In this document: positions 26,026-35,811 of the stretch, in pieces
Position numbering within the stretch: the first letter of the stretch is position 1
How the letters are laid out: every line of letters begins with the position of its first letter
Assembly (NCBI GenBank): GCA_964557575.1
Contig: CAZLBC010000017.1
Coordinates: forward strand, 4,782 to 68,781
Origin: CAZLBC01 sp964557575
Lineage (GTDB): Bacteria > Planctomycetota > Phycisphaerae > SM23-33
Direction of reading: 5' to 3'
Length of the DNA stretch: 64,000 bases
Program-made: the position numbers and the translations under genes
Notes under the pieces: generated by a model
Databases searched by the model: none
Told to the model about the DNA's origin: nothing
What the model saw: the letters and a program-made list of their open reading frames with translations, nothing else

Positions 26026-29000
26026 ATGAAAACAGTGCATGGTTTTATTGTGATGCTGTCGGTTGCGGGCACCGCCTCTGCGGCTGCGGGGGCAGAGGCA
26101 TGTGGCGTTGACGGCGGCATATACGTGCAGATCGGGTGTGATGATCCCGACGCACTGACGGCATTGAAGGCCGACAACTGTATCGTCCAGGGACTGGCGA
26201 CGGATCAAGTGAAGGTGCTCACGGCACGAAGGGCAATAGCGGCAAAAGGTATGTACGGGCCCGTTTCGGCCGAAGTCTATGACGGCACGGCGCTGCCCTA
26301 TATATCCGATACCGTAAATCTTCTCGTGGTTGCCTGCGATAAATGCGCTGTCCCGGTGGAAGAGATTCAACGCGTTCTCTGCCCCGGCGGCGTTGCCCTG
26401 GTAAAGGGAAAAAAGATCGTCAAACCCGTCCCCGGCAACACGTCCGACTGGGGGCATTTTCTCTACGACGCTTCGGGCAATGCCGTTTCGCCCGATACTG
26501 CCGTCGACGTGCCCTACAACATCCAGTGGAAAGGCGGCCCGAAATGGGCACGAAGCCACGATCGCCTGTCATCTCTCTGTTCGCTGGTTTCAAGTGACGG
26601 CAAGATCTTCTACATCTTCGACGAAGGCATGACTGAAGATTTCTACTATCCGCCCAGGTGGAACATGATCTGCCGGGACGCGTACAACGGCATAGTCCTG
26701 TGGAAACGGGACGTCGGCAAATGGGAAGACCACTGGCGCGCGTTCAGATCCGGCCCGACACAGTTGAACCGGCGCGTCGTCTCTGCCGGCGACAAGGTGT
26801 ACGCATCGCTCGGTCTCGGTCAGCCGATACAGGTTATAGATGCGGCAAACGGGAAGACCATTCGCACTCTTAAGGGAACCGAGGGTGCCGAGGACATCAT
26901 AGAAAAAGACGGCGTCCTCTATCTCATCGCCCTTCCCTTCGACGGCGAGCCAGCGGATTACCAGTCGATGTTCAAAGGTCGTTCGCGGCCCGGGCTGCAG
27001 AAAAAGATCATGGCGGTCGATACTTCAACGGGCACAATCCTCTGGGCGAAGAACGACAAGGACACCCTCGGCATTCTGCCGGTTACGCTGATAGTGGATA
27101 AGAACAATGTCTATTTCCAGTCACGGAACACGGTCATCGCCCTGGACAAGAAGACGGGCAAGCAGAAGTGGAAGACACTGAGGCGTTCGGCCGAGAGCAG
27201 ACCGTCGAATTTTACGCCGGCACTTCTCGTCTACAAGGATGTCGTTATATCCGTTGACAATCTGCCGGGGTCGGGCAAGGTTAAAAAGAAGGGGAACATG
27301 CCCGCTGAAGGCGAACTCAGGGAACAGGAAAATATCCTCTGGTCTTTCAGCGCCGGGGCGACATCGATCAAGGGCGAGCTGGTGGCGATGGACGCGGAAA
27401 CGGGAAAGAAACTGTGGACGACGGACGCCATGGCCGCCTACGGCGCGCAGATGGACTGCTTCGTAGTGAACGATCTTGTTTACGTAGGCAAAAAGGCCAG
27501 GAGACACACGGCGGACTTTGAGCAGGCGCACGATTACCGCACGGGTGAAGTCAGGAACGAGATACAGACGGCCTCTGCTTTCACCAGAACGCATCATCAC
27601 CGCTGCTGGCGCAACAAGGCCACGTGCAGGTACATCATCATGGGACGGACGGGTATCGAGTTGATCGGTTTCGACGGCACGCTCGCCATGCAGAATGCTT
27701 ATATAAGGGGCAACTGCGAATACGGTATCATGCCGGCCAACGGCATGATATATGCGCCGCCCCATTCCTGCGGGTGTTATATACAGGTCAAACTGAGCGG
27801 CTTCTTTGCGTTCTCGCCAAAGGACAAGAACCCCCTGGCCGGCCAGAAACCGGAGAACAAGCTCGCCAAGGGTCCGGCGTTTGCCCGGGTCTCGGGTCCC
27901 GGCAAGAATGCCGCGTCGGACTGGCCGACGTACAGGTGTGACGCCGCAAGGAGCGGAGGGACGGCATCACCGGTCGGTTCCGATCTCAAGCTCATCTGGA
28001 AGAAGAAACTGCCGGGAAGGATCACGGCTTCCGTTGTCGCCGGCAATTCGGTCTTTGTGGCGGCGAGAGACAGCCACGTTCTCCATGCCCTGGACCGGGC
28101 GAGGGGGAAGACGGAATGGGAGTTCCGTGCCGGGGCGAGGATAGATTCTCCTCCGACGATTATCGGCAATACGCTCTATTTCGGTTCCCGTGACGGCTGG
28201 GTCTACGCGCTCATCAAGGACTCGGGCGAACTGGCGTGGAAGTTCAGGGCCGCGAAATCTGATAGAAAAAACAGCGTGTACGGCCAGCTCGAATCCGTCT
28301 GGCCGGTTCACGGATCCGTGCTTTTCCTGGACGGTGCGATCTACTTCGCGGCCGGCAGATCGAGCTATCTTGATGACGGCCTGTATATCTACACGCTCGA
28401 CTGTAAAACAGGCGGGATACTCATGGAAAAAAAGATGTGGTCCAGAAACCCGAAGACGGGCGACCAGGAGCCGAACAAGGGTCACAATCTGCCGGGCGGA
28501 CTGAACGATATCCTCGCAAGCGACGGAGAGACAATCTTCATGCGCGATTTCCAGATGCACCTCGACAGCATTCCCGAAGGGTACACGATCAAGGGCGTAC
28601 TGCCTTCGAATCTGAAGCCGCGCATCCACAATACTGCCGGATACCTCGACGACACCTGGGCCCATCGCACGTACTGGCAGTACGGGACGAAGCAGGGATC
28701 GGCCTACGGCGGATGGAAGAGACCCGGCACGTCCACCTACTCGGGGCGCATCATGGTGCGCGACGGAGACGATGTCTACGGCTACGGCAGAAGGGGTCTG
28801 GACAATGACTTCAGGTCGTCCCCGAAGCTCGGTTTTTACGGAAAACGCGATATCCATCTGTACAGAGCATCCGTAGCGATTCAATCCAAATCGACTCCGA
28901 CACCGGCACCGGCAAAGAAACCCGCGAAGAAATCAAAGAATAGAAATAAGCGGTCTGGAAAGAAGCGGAACAAACGCATGGACAACTACGCCTGGCAGAA

Positions 29001-29298
29001 CGACTGCCGCCTGCACGTCAGGTCCATGGTGCTGTCGAAAGACAAGGTGCTTGTGGCCGGTACGAAGGACATACTCCGCACGGAAGATATGTCGCGTGAG
29101 ACCATAGCGAAACAGGAGAAGCTGCTGGGGGGCAACGAGGAGCAGTATTTTGAGATATACTCCAAGGAGGACGGAAAAAAGATCGCCGGTTACACGCTTC
29201 CCGGAAAGCCGATTTACGACGGCATGTCGATAGCGCGGGGGTACGTGTTTATTTCCACGGAAGACGATGAAATCCTGTGTTTCGGACCCGGCAAGTGA
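26026..29298 (+). CDS. Secreted methyltransferase-like / PQQ beta-propeller fusion, paralog 2
   Basis: This protein has 1090 residues, the same as paralog 1, and the same order: signal peptide, Rossmann-like head (VYDGTALPYISDTVNLLVVA, EEIQRVLCPGGVALV), then DWGHFLYDASGNAVSPDT, blades, and a second propeller from about 632 (DWPTYRCDAARSGGT). A Lys/Pro-rich insert (about 955-985) is unique to this copy. Lines I counted have about 50-53 % G+C, against about 70 % in paralog 1, and codon choice differs accordingly. The two genes are therefore not a recent tandem copy; one was probably acquired from a relative with other base usage. A MITE-like element lies just downstream. Confidence 0.85.
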   Translation: MKTVHGFIVMLSVAGTASAAAGAEACGVDGGIYVQIGCDDPDALTALKADNCIVQGLATDQVKVLTARRAIAAKGMYGPVSAEVYDGTALPYISDTVNLLVVACDKCAVPVEEIQRVLCPGGVALVKGKKIVKPVPGNTSDWGHFLYDASGNAVSPDTAVDVPYNIQWKGGPKWARSHDRLSSLCSLVSSDGKIFYIFDEGMTEDFYYPPRWNMICRDAYNGIVLWKRDVGKWEDHWRAFRSGPTQLNRRVVSAGDKVYASLGLGQPIQVIDAANGKTIRTLKGTEGAEDIIEKDGVLYLIALPFDGEPADYQSMFKGRSRPGLQKKIMAVDTSTGTILWAKNDKDTLGILPVTLIVDKNNVYFQSRNTVIALDKKTGKQKWKTLRRSAESRPSNFTPALLVYKDVVISVDNLPGSGKVKKKGNMPAEGELREQENILWSFSAGATSIKGELVAMDAETGKKLWTTDAMAAYGAQMDCFVVNDLVYVGKKARRHTADFEQAHDYRTGEVRNEIQTASAFTRTHHHRCWRNKATCRYIIMGRTGIELIGFDGTLAMQNAYIRGNCEYGIMPANGMIYAPPHSCGCYIQVKLSGFFAFSPKDKNPLAGQKPENKLAKGPAFARVSGPGKNAASDWPTYRCDAARSGGTASPVGSDLKLIWKKKLPGRITASVVAGNSVFVAARDSHVLHALDRARGKTEWEFRAGARIDSPPTIIGNTLYFGSRDGWVYALIKDSGELAWKFRAAKSDRKNSVYGQLESVWPVHGSVLFLDGAIYFAAGRSSYLDDGLYIYTLDCKTGGILMEKKMWSRNPKTGDQEPNKGHNLPGGLNDILASDGETIFMRDFQMHLDSIPEGYTIKGVLPSNLKPRIHNTAGYLDDTWAHRTYWQYGTKQGSAYGGWKRPGTSTYSGRIMVRDGDDVYGYGRRGLDNDFRSSPKLGFYGKRDIHLYRASVAIQSKSTPTPAPAKKPAKKSKNRNKRSGKKRNKRMDNYAWQNDCRLHVRSMVLSKDKVLVAGTKDILRTEDMSRETIAKQEKLLGGNEEQYFEIYSKEDGKKIAGYTLPGKPIYDGMSIARGYVFISTEDDEILCFGPGK

Positions 29299-29330
29299 AT
29301 GTGAAGCAGCAGGATGGCTGAACAGACCGC

Positions 29331-29492
29331 AACTTACTCAAACTGACCGATAGAAGATTGCAACTGCAGATGAATAAAGAGGTAAGCCGAAAAAAAAGGA
29401 ACGGTCCATTCAGGGACCGTCCCTGCTTTTCGGCGCTGCATATACAGTAGCAATATCATAGGTGAGGCCGAATCGGTCAGTTTGGGTAACTT
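29331..29492. mobile_element. MITE-like element with 21-bp terminal inverted repeats
   Basis: The left end AACTTACTCAAACTGACCGAT (29331-29351) and the reverse complement of the right end (29472-29492) agree at 19 of 21 positions. Inside, GCCGAAAA and TTTTCGGC enclose a second palindrome around GGACGGTCC/GGGACCGTCC. At 162 bp with no ORF, it looks like a non-autonomous miniature element. I saw no clear target-site duplication, and no transposase in the window has matching ends. Confidence 0.7.
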
Positions 29493-29557
29493 ATAGGCGC
29501 GAGGTGCAACAGTCATTTTGAGCCTCCGGTGAGGTATGGACGGATGAGAGGATGACA

Positions 29558-32500
29558 ATGAATCGAGTACTGCTGATGTTGCTTGTCGCCGTCATGGCGG
29601 TGTCGCCCTGCACACCGGCTGAATCAACAGACCCGGCATCCGGGTTCAAAAACCCGCCGCGCGAGGCGGGCGTGCGCTGCTGGTGGTGGTGGCTCAACAG
29701 CAACGTGACGAAGGAAGCCATCACGCGCGACCTCGAGGCGATGCACGATAAGGGCTTCAGCGGCGCGATGATTTTCGACGCCGGCACTGAGCTTCGCTGG
29801 GGGCCCGACAGGAACGTTCCCAACGGGCCACGGTACGCGAGTCCGGCATGGACGAAGTTGTATCTGCATGCGTTGAAAGAAGCCAGGCGCCTGGGGCTGA
29901 AACTGGGGCTTTCCATCCAGAGCGGCTGGAATCTCGGCGGGCCGATGGTGACCCTCGACGACACGGCGAAGCAGTTGACGTGGTCGGAGATCACGATCAC
30001 CGGGCCCGCCGCGATCACGCGAAAGCTCCCCGTTCCAAAGCACAATTACAAGTATTACCGCGATATCTGCGTGCTGGCCTATCCGAATAAGCGCGAGGCC
30101 CCCCATCAGCCTTTCAAAATACGCGCGAGTTCGTCACAGCGGAATTTCCCCGCGTCCAGGGCGGCGGACGGAGACGGCGACACGTTCTGGGTAAGTGCCG
30201 GGAAGAAACCCGGAGAAGGCCCGACCCCCGCATCGCCGGAATGGATCGAGTTTACTCTCGACAAGCCCGCGGTCGTATCCGGGCTGCACCTGGCGGGTCG
30301 AAAAGGCTACGGCCCGAAGGCGTGCCGGGTGACGGTGGACGGCGCGCGGAACGGCACGAAGGTGTTTGCCCTCAAGGACGGGGCAAACAGGATTTCCTTC
30401 GATCCGGTCGAAGGACAATCATTCCGGGTGCTGTTTGAAGGTGCCTATGATTCCAACTCCCCGGACGCGCCGCGCAACGTGCAACTGGTGACCGTTGGAC
30501 TGCTGGACACGGACGGAAACAACCTCGTATCGAGAGGGGGCAAAGCCCGAAAGCCGATCAGCCACCTGGCCGCCAAATCCGGGGCGCGTGAACTGGGCGG
30601 GTCGGCGCCCGATTGCCGCTTTCTCCTCAACGATCATCCCGCCGTTCCCGGCGAAGAAGACACGCTGCCCAACGACATCGTCGCTATCACGGACACGCTG
30701 AGCGAAGACGGCACGCTCACGTGGGACGCGCCGGCGGGACGCTGGACGGTCCTGCGCATCGGTTACACGCCGACACGCGCGCACGTAAAGACCTCGAGCG
30801 ACAACTGGAAGGGCCACGTGCTCGACTATCTCAGCAAGGACGCCTTCGACCGCTACTGGTATGACGTGGTCGATCCGCTGTTGAAGAAGGCCGGGCCGAT
30901 GGCCGGGACGGTCCTGACGCAACTGGAGACCGACAGTTGGGAATGCGGCGGCATGAACTGGAGTGCCAATTTCGCGCGGGACTTCACGGCATACTGCGGG
31001 TACGACATCCTCAAGTATCTGCCGGTCGTCGCCGGCAAGATCGTCGAGAGCCGCGCCGTCAGCAACGCGTTCCTCGCCGACCTCAGGAAGACGATCGGAC
31101 ACCTGGTATCGGAAAAACATTACCGGACGTTCGCCGAACACGCGGCACGCTACAACATGGGGATTCAGCCGGAGTGTTCCGGCCCGCATGCCGCGCCGCT
31201 CGACGGTATCAAGAACTACGCGCACAACGATATCGTCATGAGCGAGTTCTGGATACCGTCTCCGCACCGGCCCGATCCCGAAAACCGCTTCTTTGTCAAG
31301 CAGGCGTCGTCGGCCGCGCACATCTACGGCAAGAAGATTGTCGGTGCGGAGTCTTTCACGTCACTGAAAAAACCGCACTGGGCCGTCACGCTGTGGTCCG
31401 ACCTCAAGCCGGCCATGGATTTCGAATACTGCGAAGGTCTGAACATGATCTTCTTCCATACCTTCACCTGCTCGCCGAAGGAGATGGGCGTGCCGGGCCA
31501 GGAATACTTTGCCGGCACCCACGTCAACCCGCAGGTTACCTGGTGGGACTATTCGGACACCTTCATGGATTACATGAACCGTATCCAGCGTGTGGTTCAG
31601 CAGGGCACGTTCGTGGCCGACGTGCTGTATTACTACGGCGATCACGTGCCGAACATCGCGGTAAACAAGGGATTCAACCGGGCGGGGGCACTGCCCGGGT
31701 ATGATTACGACGTCACCAACGAAGATGTCCTCCTGCAGTTGGCGGTCGTCGACGGCGCGGTCGTGGTTCCCGGGGGGATCCACTACCGCGTTCTGGTGCT
31801 TCCCGACCACAAGGTGCTTTCCCTGGCGGCACTGGAAAAGGTCCAGGAACTGCTTGAGAAAGGGGCAACGGTCATCGGGCCGAAACCCGCGCGGCTGGTC
31901 AGCCTGGTCGGCGGCGCGGCGGCACAGCGAACGTTCCACGCACTGGCCGACGAACTCTGGGGCGAGAACCCCGCCGCAACGGGAACACAAGCAGCGGGCG
32001 AAGGGACCCTTGTCTGGGGGCGGACATCACGCGCATTCCTGCAGAGCGACGGTGTCGCCCCCGATTTCGCGGTGGTCGGCGCGAAGAAACAACTGGACTA
32101 TCAGTACATCCATTACACGGTAGACGGCGCGGACGTGTATTTCGTGTGCAACCAGACCGCGCAGCCAAAACAGGTCACGTGCGCGTTCCGGGTATCCGGC
32201 AGGCAGCCGGAACGGTGGGATCCCGTGACCGGGGATATCACCGCGGCGCGAGCCTTCGAGCAGGCGGACGGCAGGACGTTTGTCCCGTTGGCGTTTGATC
32301 CCTTCGGCTCCTGCCTGGTGGTGTTCAAGAACGCCGTCCCCGTCACGAAGAACGGCACGGAACGTTCGAACCATCCCGTCCGCGAAACCGCCTGCGCGAT
32401 CACGGGACCGTGGCAGGTCGGGTTCGACCCTGCATGGGGCGGCCCGGCGTCGGTTGTATTCAAAGAACTGACGGATTGGACACGCCATACCGACACGGGA

Positions 32501-32872
32501 ATCAAATACTACTCCGGCGCGGCAACGTATGCCACCGCGTTTGACATAACGCCGGATACCGGGAAGCGTTACTGGCTGCAACTGAACCGGGTAGCGGATG
32601 TCGGCATTGCCGCCGTTACACTCAACGGCAAGGATGCCGGCATCACCTGGACCAGTCCGTTCCGCGTGGACATCACCGATGAACTCACGGCCGGGAAGAA
32701 CAGGCTCGATGTAACCGTGGTCAATTCCTGGCAGAACCGCCTGATCGGCGACCGCGGCGCGCCGCGGGAGAAGCGTTACACGCAGACGAATATCAAGATC
32801 CGCAGCGACTGGAAGCTGCGGCCTTCGGGGCTCCTGGGACCGGTAGTGGTGCTTGCGGAAAAAGCACGGTGA
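29558..32872 (+). CDS. Secreted GH106-family glycoside hydrolase (alpha-L-rhamnosidase type)
   Basis: The 1104-residue protein has a signal peptide (about 1-22) and the GH106 layout. The catalytic part starts with VRCWWWWLNSNVTKEAITRD and the GFSGAMIFDAG motif, and includes a discoidin-like insert (about 190-300). Further barrel features are LTQLETDSWECGGMNW, VMSEFWIPSPHRPD and GAESFTSLKKPHW, whose Glu residues are catalytic candidates. The C-terminus is a GH2-type sugar-binding beta-sandwich (SWQNRLIGDRG, LRPSGLLGPVVVL). The family releases L-rhamnose from plant or algal polysaccharides. ATG 29558 was preferred to ATG 29552 because GAGAGG is then correctly spaced. Its stop overlaps the start region of a gutted paralog. 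Confidence 0.85.
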   Translation: MNRVLLMLLVAVMAVSPCTPAESTDPASGFKNPPREAGVRCWWWWLNSNVTKEAITRDLEAMHDKGFSGAMIFDAGTELRWGPDRNVPNGPRYASPAWTKLYLHALKEARRLGLKLGLSIQSGWNLGGPMVTLDDTAKQLTWSEITITGPAAITRKLPVPKHNYKYYRDICVLAYPNKREAPHQPFKIRASSSQRNFPASRAADGDGDTFWVSAGKKPGEGPTPASPEWIEFTLDKPAVVSGLHLAGRKGYGPKACRVTVDGARNGTKVFALKDGANRISFDPVEGQSFRVLFEGAYDSNSPDAPRNVQLVTVGLLDTDGNNLVSRGGKARKPISHLAAKSGARELGGSAPDCRFLLNDHPAVPGEEDTLPNDIVAITDTLSEDGTLTWDAPAGRWTVLRIGYTPTRAHVKTSSDNWKGHVLDYLSKDAFDRYWYDVVDPLLKKAGPMAGTVLTQLETDSWECGGMNWSANFARDFTAYCGYDILKYLPVVAGKIVESRAVSNAFLADLRKTIGHLVSEKHYRTFAEHAARYNMGIQPECSGPHAAPLDGIKNYAHNDIVMSEFWIPSPHRPDPENRFFVKQASSAAHIYGKKIVGAESFTSLKKPHWAVTLWSDLKPAMDFEYCEGLNMIFFHTFTCSPKEMGVPGQEYFAGTHVNPQVTWWDYSDTFMDYMNRIQRVVQQGTFVADVLYYYGDHVPNIAVNKGFNRAGALPGYDYDVTNEDVLLQLAVVDGAVVVPGGIHYRVLVLPDHKVLSLAALEKVQELLEKGATVIGPKPARLVSLVGGAAAQRTFHALADELWGENPAATGTQAAGEGTLVWGRTSRAFLQSDGVAPDFAVVGAKKQLDYQYIHYTVDGADVYFVCNQTAQPKQVTCAFRVSGRQPERWDPVTGDITAARAFEQADGRTFVPLAFDPFGSCLVVFKNAVPVTKNGTERSNHPVRETACAITGPWQVGFDPAWGGPASVVFKELTDWTRHTDTGIKYYSGAATYATAFDITPDTGKRYWLQLNRVADVGIAAVTLNGKDAGITWTSPFRVDITDELTAGKNRLDVTVVNSWQNRLIGDRGAPREKRYTQTNIKIRSDWKLRPSGLLGPVVVLAEKAR

Positions 32873-32883
32873 TGCGGGTGAGA

Positions 32884-34116
32884 ATGAAGATGAAACGTCC
32901 TGCGGTCATGGTGCTCACGCTCGCCGCGATCAGCGGGTTTGCGGAGAGCGACGACGGCGCGGCGCTGGAGACGGCATTCGCCGCCCCGCCGGACGCGGCG
33001 CGCCCGTGGGTCTACTGGACCTGCCAGGACGGACACTATTCCATCGAGGGAACCACCGCGGACCTTGAATCGATGAAGAAAGCCGGCATCGGCGGGGTGC
33101 TGCGGATGGATTGCGATGTCAACATCCCGTTCGGCGGCACGCCCTACCTCAGCGAGATATGGCGCAGGCAGTTTGTCCACGCCGTTCACGAATGCCGCCC
33201 TGGCGACTGCGCGCAGACCGTCCGTCCGGGCCGGTCACCACCACGCTGTACCCCGGGTACGAGACGACCGCGGCCATACTGGCGGAGAGGGGTATTCCCG
33301 CGGACTTCCAATCCGACGGGCCGGTGCGCTACAGCCACCGCCGGACCGGCCGCCGGGATATCTATTTCGTGGCCAACACCACGGGCGAAACGGTGAAGGC
33401 ACGCTGCGATTTCCGCGCGCCCCGGGGCGATCCGCAGCTCTGGGATCCCGTGACGGCCGCGATCAGGGCCCTGCCGCAGTTCGAGCGCCGGGAAAAGGTC
33501 ACGGCCGTGCCGCTGACTTTCGAGCCGTACCAGAGTTTCTTCGTTGTGTTCCCCCCGCACGGACCCGTCAAGGGAGCCGGCATCCGCGGGTGGCGTGAAT
33601 TTCCCCGGAACGGTGCCCGTTGCAACGCTGGAAGGCGCCTGGGAAGTCGCTTTTGATCCCGCATGGGGCGGCCCCGAACACCTCACGTTCCCCCGGCTCC
33701 AGGACTGGACGAAGCGCGCGGAACCCGGCATCAGGTATTATTCGGGCATGGCCACATACCGCAAGACGTTTGAAGCCCCGAACATACCGGACGGGAGGGC
33801 TTACCTCGACCTGGGCACCGTCCATGAGATGGCAGCGGTCTCGCTGAACGGGAAGAAGCTGGGCGTGGTATGGTGTGCCCCCTGGCGGGTCGACATCACG
33901 GACGCCCTGAAGGCTAAAGACAACCGGCTGGAGATCACGGTGGCCAACCTCTGGAGAAACCGGCTGCTCGGCGACCGGAAACTGCCCGAAACGAAGCGCT
34001 TGACACGAACGGCGTTGCGGTACCGCGCCCGCGGTGAGTTGTTACCCTCCGGTCTCATCGGCCCGGTAGTCATTGAAGCCGGTACGGCAACCGGGCATTC
34101 AAGCCGAGGTCCTTGA
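32884..34116 (+). pseudogene. Second GH106 gene with the middle deleted and two frame breaks
   Basis: The 5' end encodes a signal peptide and the GH106 N-terminus: PPDAARPWVYWTCQDGHYSI, MKKAGIGGVLRMDCD, IWRRQFVHAVHEC. From about 33190 the frame changes and the C-terminal region follows directly: RGIPADFQSDGPVRYSHRR, DIYFVANTTGETVKA, PQLWDPVTAAIRALPQ. A second shift near 33580-33600 leads into the last domain: LEGAWEVAFDPAWGGPEHL to LLPSGLIGPVVIE. Compared with the intact neighbour, about 600 codons covering the catalytic barrel are gone. The kept parts are similar to the neighbour, so this was a tandem paralog. It cannot make an active enzyme. Confidence 0.8.
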
Positions 34117-34204
34117 AAACGATCGGGGAGATCGGAAAATCGTACAGTCATTTCGACCGTGAAATGATCACAAATGTAACACTGACATTAATGGGAGACT
34201 ATCG

Positions 34205-35377
34205 ATGAGACATTCGACAGCATTCGCTACAATCACACTCGCCCTATCCGTATTCACGTGTGCCGCCGGCGCTGAGCCGTTCAGCCCCACCGCCAAGCTT
34301 GAGGGGGCAGGACCTGCTCTGGCGTTCTCGCCTGACGGTTCGCTCCTCGCACGCGCTGGTAACAAGATGATCCGGTTCCTTGACACGAAGACGTGGTCGG
34401 TTATTCGAGAGATCGATACAGCTGAGAAAATTGGCGGTTTTGCACATCCGACCCGCCACCGCGACAACCTTGCCTTCTCTCCCGACGGCAAGCTCCTGGC
34501 CGCAGTGACGGAGGTCGGCAACCGCACGCGGATATCCAGCGTGAACATCGTGGGTTTCTGGGACATCAAGTCGGGACGGCGAGTTAACGAGGTGTTGGAC
34601 CAGGAGTTGATCCGTTTGAATAAGGAAAAGAAACTTCCTGAGTACAATCTCTCGTGGGTGGCATTCCATCCAAGCGGCAAGCTGGTCTATGCCGCTAACA
34701 GCAGCGGAATGCCGGTCATCGCCTGGAAGACAGGACAGCCCGTAAAATCGGGCAAATTGAAGGACCATACATGGGGAGGCGGTCCCGTCCAGCGAATCGT
34801 CATGTCGACCAAGGGTAGCGCCATCGCGTTTGGCTGTACTATGAAGACAATGCTTGTGCGCGTTTCTGGAGGTCGATTGTTGACACCATCGCCCATCCCG
34901 GCGACTGGCTCTATCGGCTTCTCCGCAAACGGTAACGTATTGGCAGTAGCTGGTTTTTGCGGCGAATTCAGAAGTCCGTCACCCGGCCGACCGAAGAAAA
35001 GACCACCAGGCATGAGACGCAATCCTAAGGTCCCTCCAGCGAGTCGTCATTCACCACCGTCAAGTGCCAAGGATACCGCGACCCTCACGGTGTGGAACGT
35101 GAACCCCGGCAAGCTCATTGAAAAATGTGAGCAGTCCATGCCCATGACTGCAGTGGCGGTTTCACCAAAGGGCGATTATGTCGCCGTCGGCGATAAGTCA
35201 GGACGCATCAGGCTCTGGTGCGTGTCGGCAAAGCGTGTAGTCGCGGAATCGGACAGCTTCCGTGGCAGTAACGTCCACATTCACACACTCCAGTTCCATC
35301 CAAAAGGAAAGTGGCTCGTGTCGTCCGGCTCTCCGAGGATGGCATGCCGCTGGGACGTGTCCCAATGGGTACCATAG
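34205..35377 (+). CDS. Secreted WD40-type beta-propeller protein
   Basis: The 390-residue protein has a signal peptide (about 1-22) and at least five WD40-like blades: ALAFSPDGSLLARAG, NLAFSPDGKLLAAVT, VAFHPSGKLVYAANS, AVSPKGDYVAVGDKSGRIRLW and LQFHPKGKWLVSSG. A Pro/Lys/Ser-rich insert of about 35 residues near 255-290 interrupts the propeller. GGGAG lies before the ATG. No enzymatic motif is present; WD40 propellers usually mediate binding. Base composition is clearly lower in GC than in the sulfatase region. It stands alone, following the GH106 remnant. Confidence 0.8.
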   Translation: MRHSTAFATITLALSVFTCAAGAEPFSPTAKLEGAGPALAFSPDGSLLARAGNKMIRFLDTKTWSVIREIDTAEKIGGFAHPTRHRDNLAFSPDGKLLAAVTEVGNRTRISSVNIVGFWDIKSGRRVNEVLDQELIRLNKEKKLPEYNLSWVAFHPSGKLVYAANSSGMPVIAWKTGQPVKSGKLKDHTWGGGPVQRIVMSTKGSAIAFGCTMKTMLVRVSGGRLLTPSPIPATGSIGFSANGNVLAVAGFCGEFRSPSPGRPKKRPPGMRRNPKVPPASRHSPPSSAKDTATLTVWNVNPGKLIEKCEQSMPMTAVAVSPKGDYVAVGDKSGRIRLWCVSAKRVVAESDSFRGSNVHIHTLQFHPKGKWLVSSGSPRMACRWDVSQWVP

Positions 35378-35811
35378 AGGTAGGCTTGCTACCGTTCCGC
35401 AGCCCGGGGAAGTTCACCATTAAAGCCCCCACCGGAAATAAAAAACGCCGGGAGCAGGCCCGGGCGGACACGAATTGCGAATCCCTCCAGTCTTTTCGCA
35501 ACTCGTTTTACCGTCCGGCCCGGCCTGCCTGCCCGGCGCCAGAACCCTCCTCTTCTGCATCTTCGTCTGCGTCTCCCTCGTATACTATATGTTGAGCAAA
35601 CGGTGTGCCAAAACTAACTTAAAACACGTTCGTCGATCGTATAATTTCATATCTAACTGTAATATAAAGTTTTATATTTTATTTCCAACTGCATTTTTCG
35701 CCCGATCATTTCGCCGAACCTTGAAAAGTGGGGAAATGTACCCGGTTTTTTTACCCACCTGGGTACATTTCCCACCCCATACCATCGTCGTCATCGTTCA
35801 GGCGTTCGATC
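35378..35811. other. Intergenic stretch, AT-rich, with one large palindrome
   Basis: These 434 bases separate the ends of the WD40 and PPC-domain genes. The middle (35600-35710) is AT-rich and has no ORF with recognisable similarity. The only clear structure is the palindrome at 35728-35775, listed separately. Confidence 0.6.
35728..35775. repeat. Large inverted repeat around a T-run
   Basis: GTGGGGAAATGTACCC (35728-35743) is mirrored by GGGTACATTTCCCAC (35761-35775), with one extra G in the left arm, around a loop that contains seven T residues. It could be a bidirectional transcription stop between two convergent genes or a copy of a dispersed palindrome. Confidence 0.75.

Noticed and set aside
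29331..29492. Reading the terminal inverted repeats as a complete insertion sequence
   Set aside because: The interval is only 162 bp and has no transposase ORF, so it can only be a non-autonomous element.
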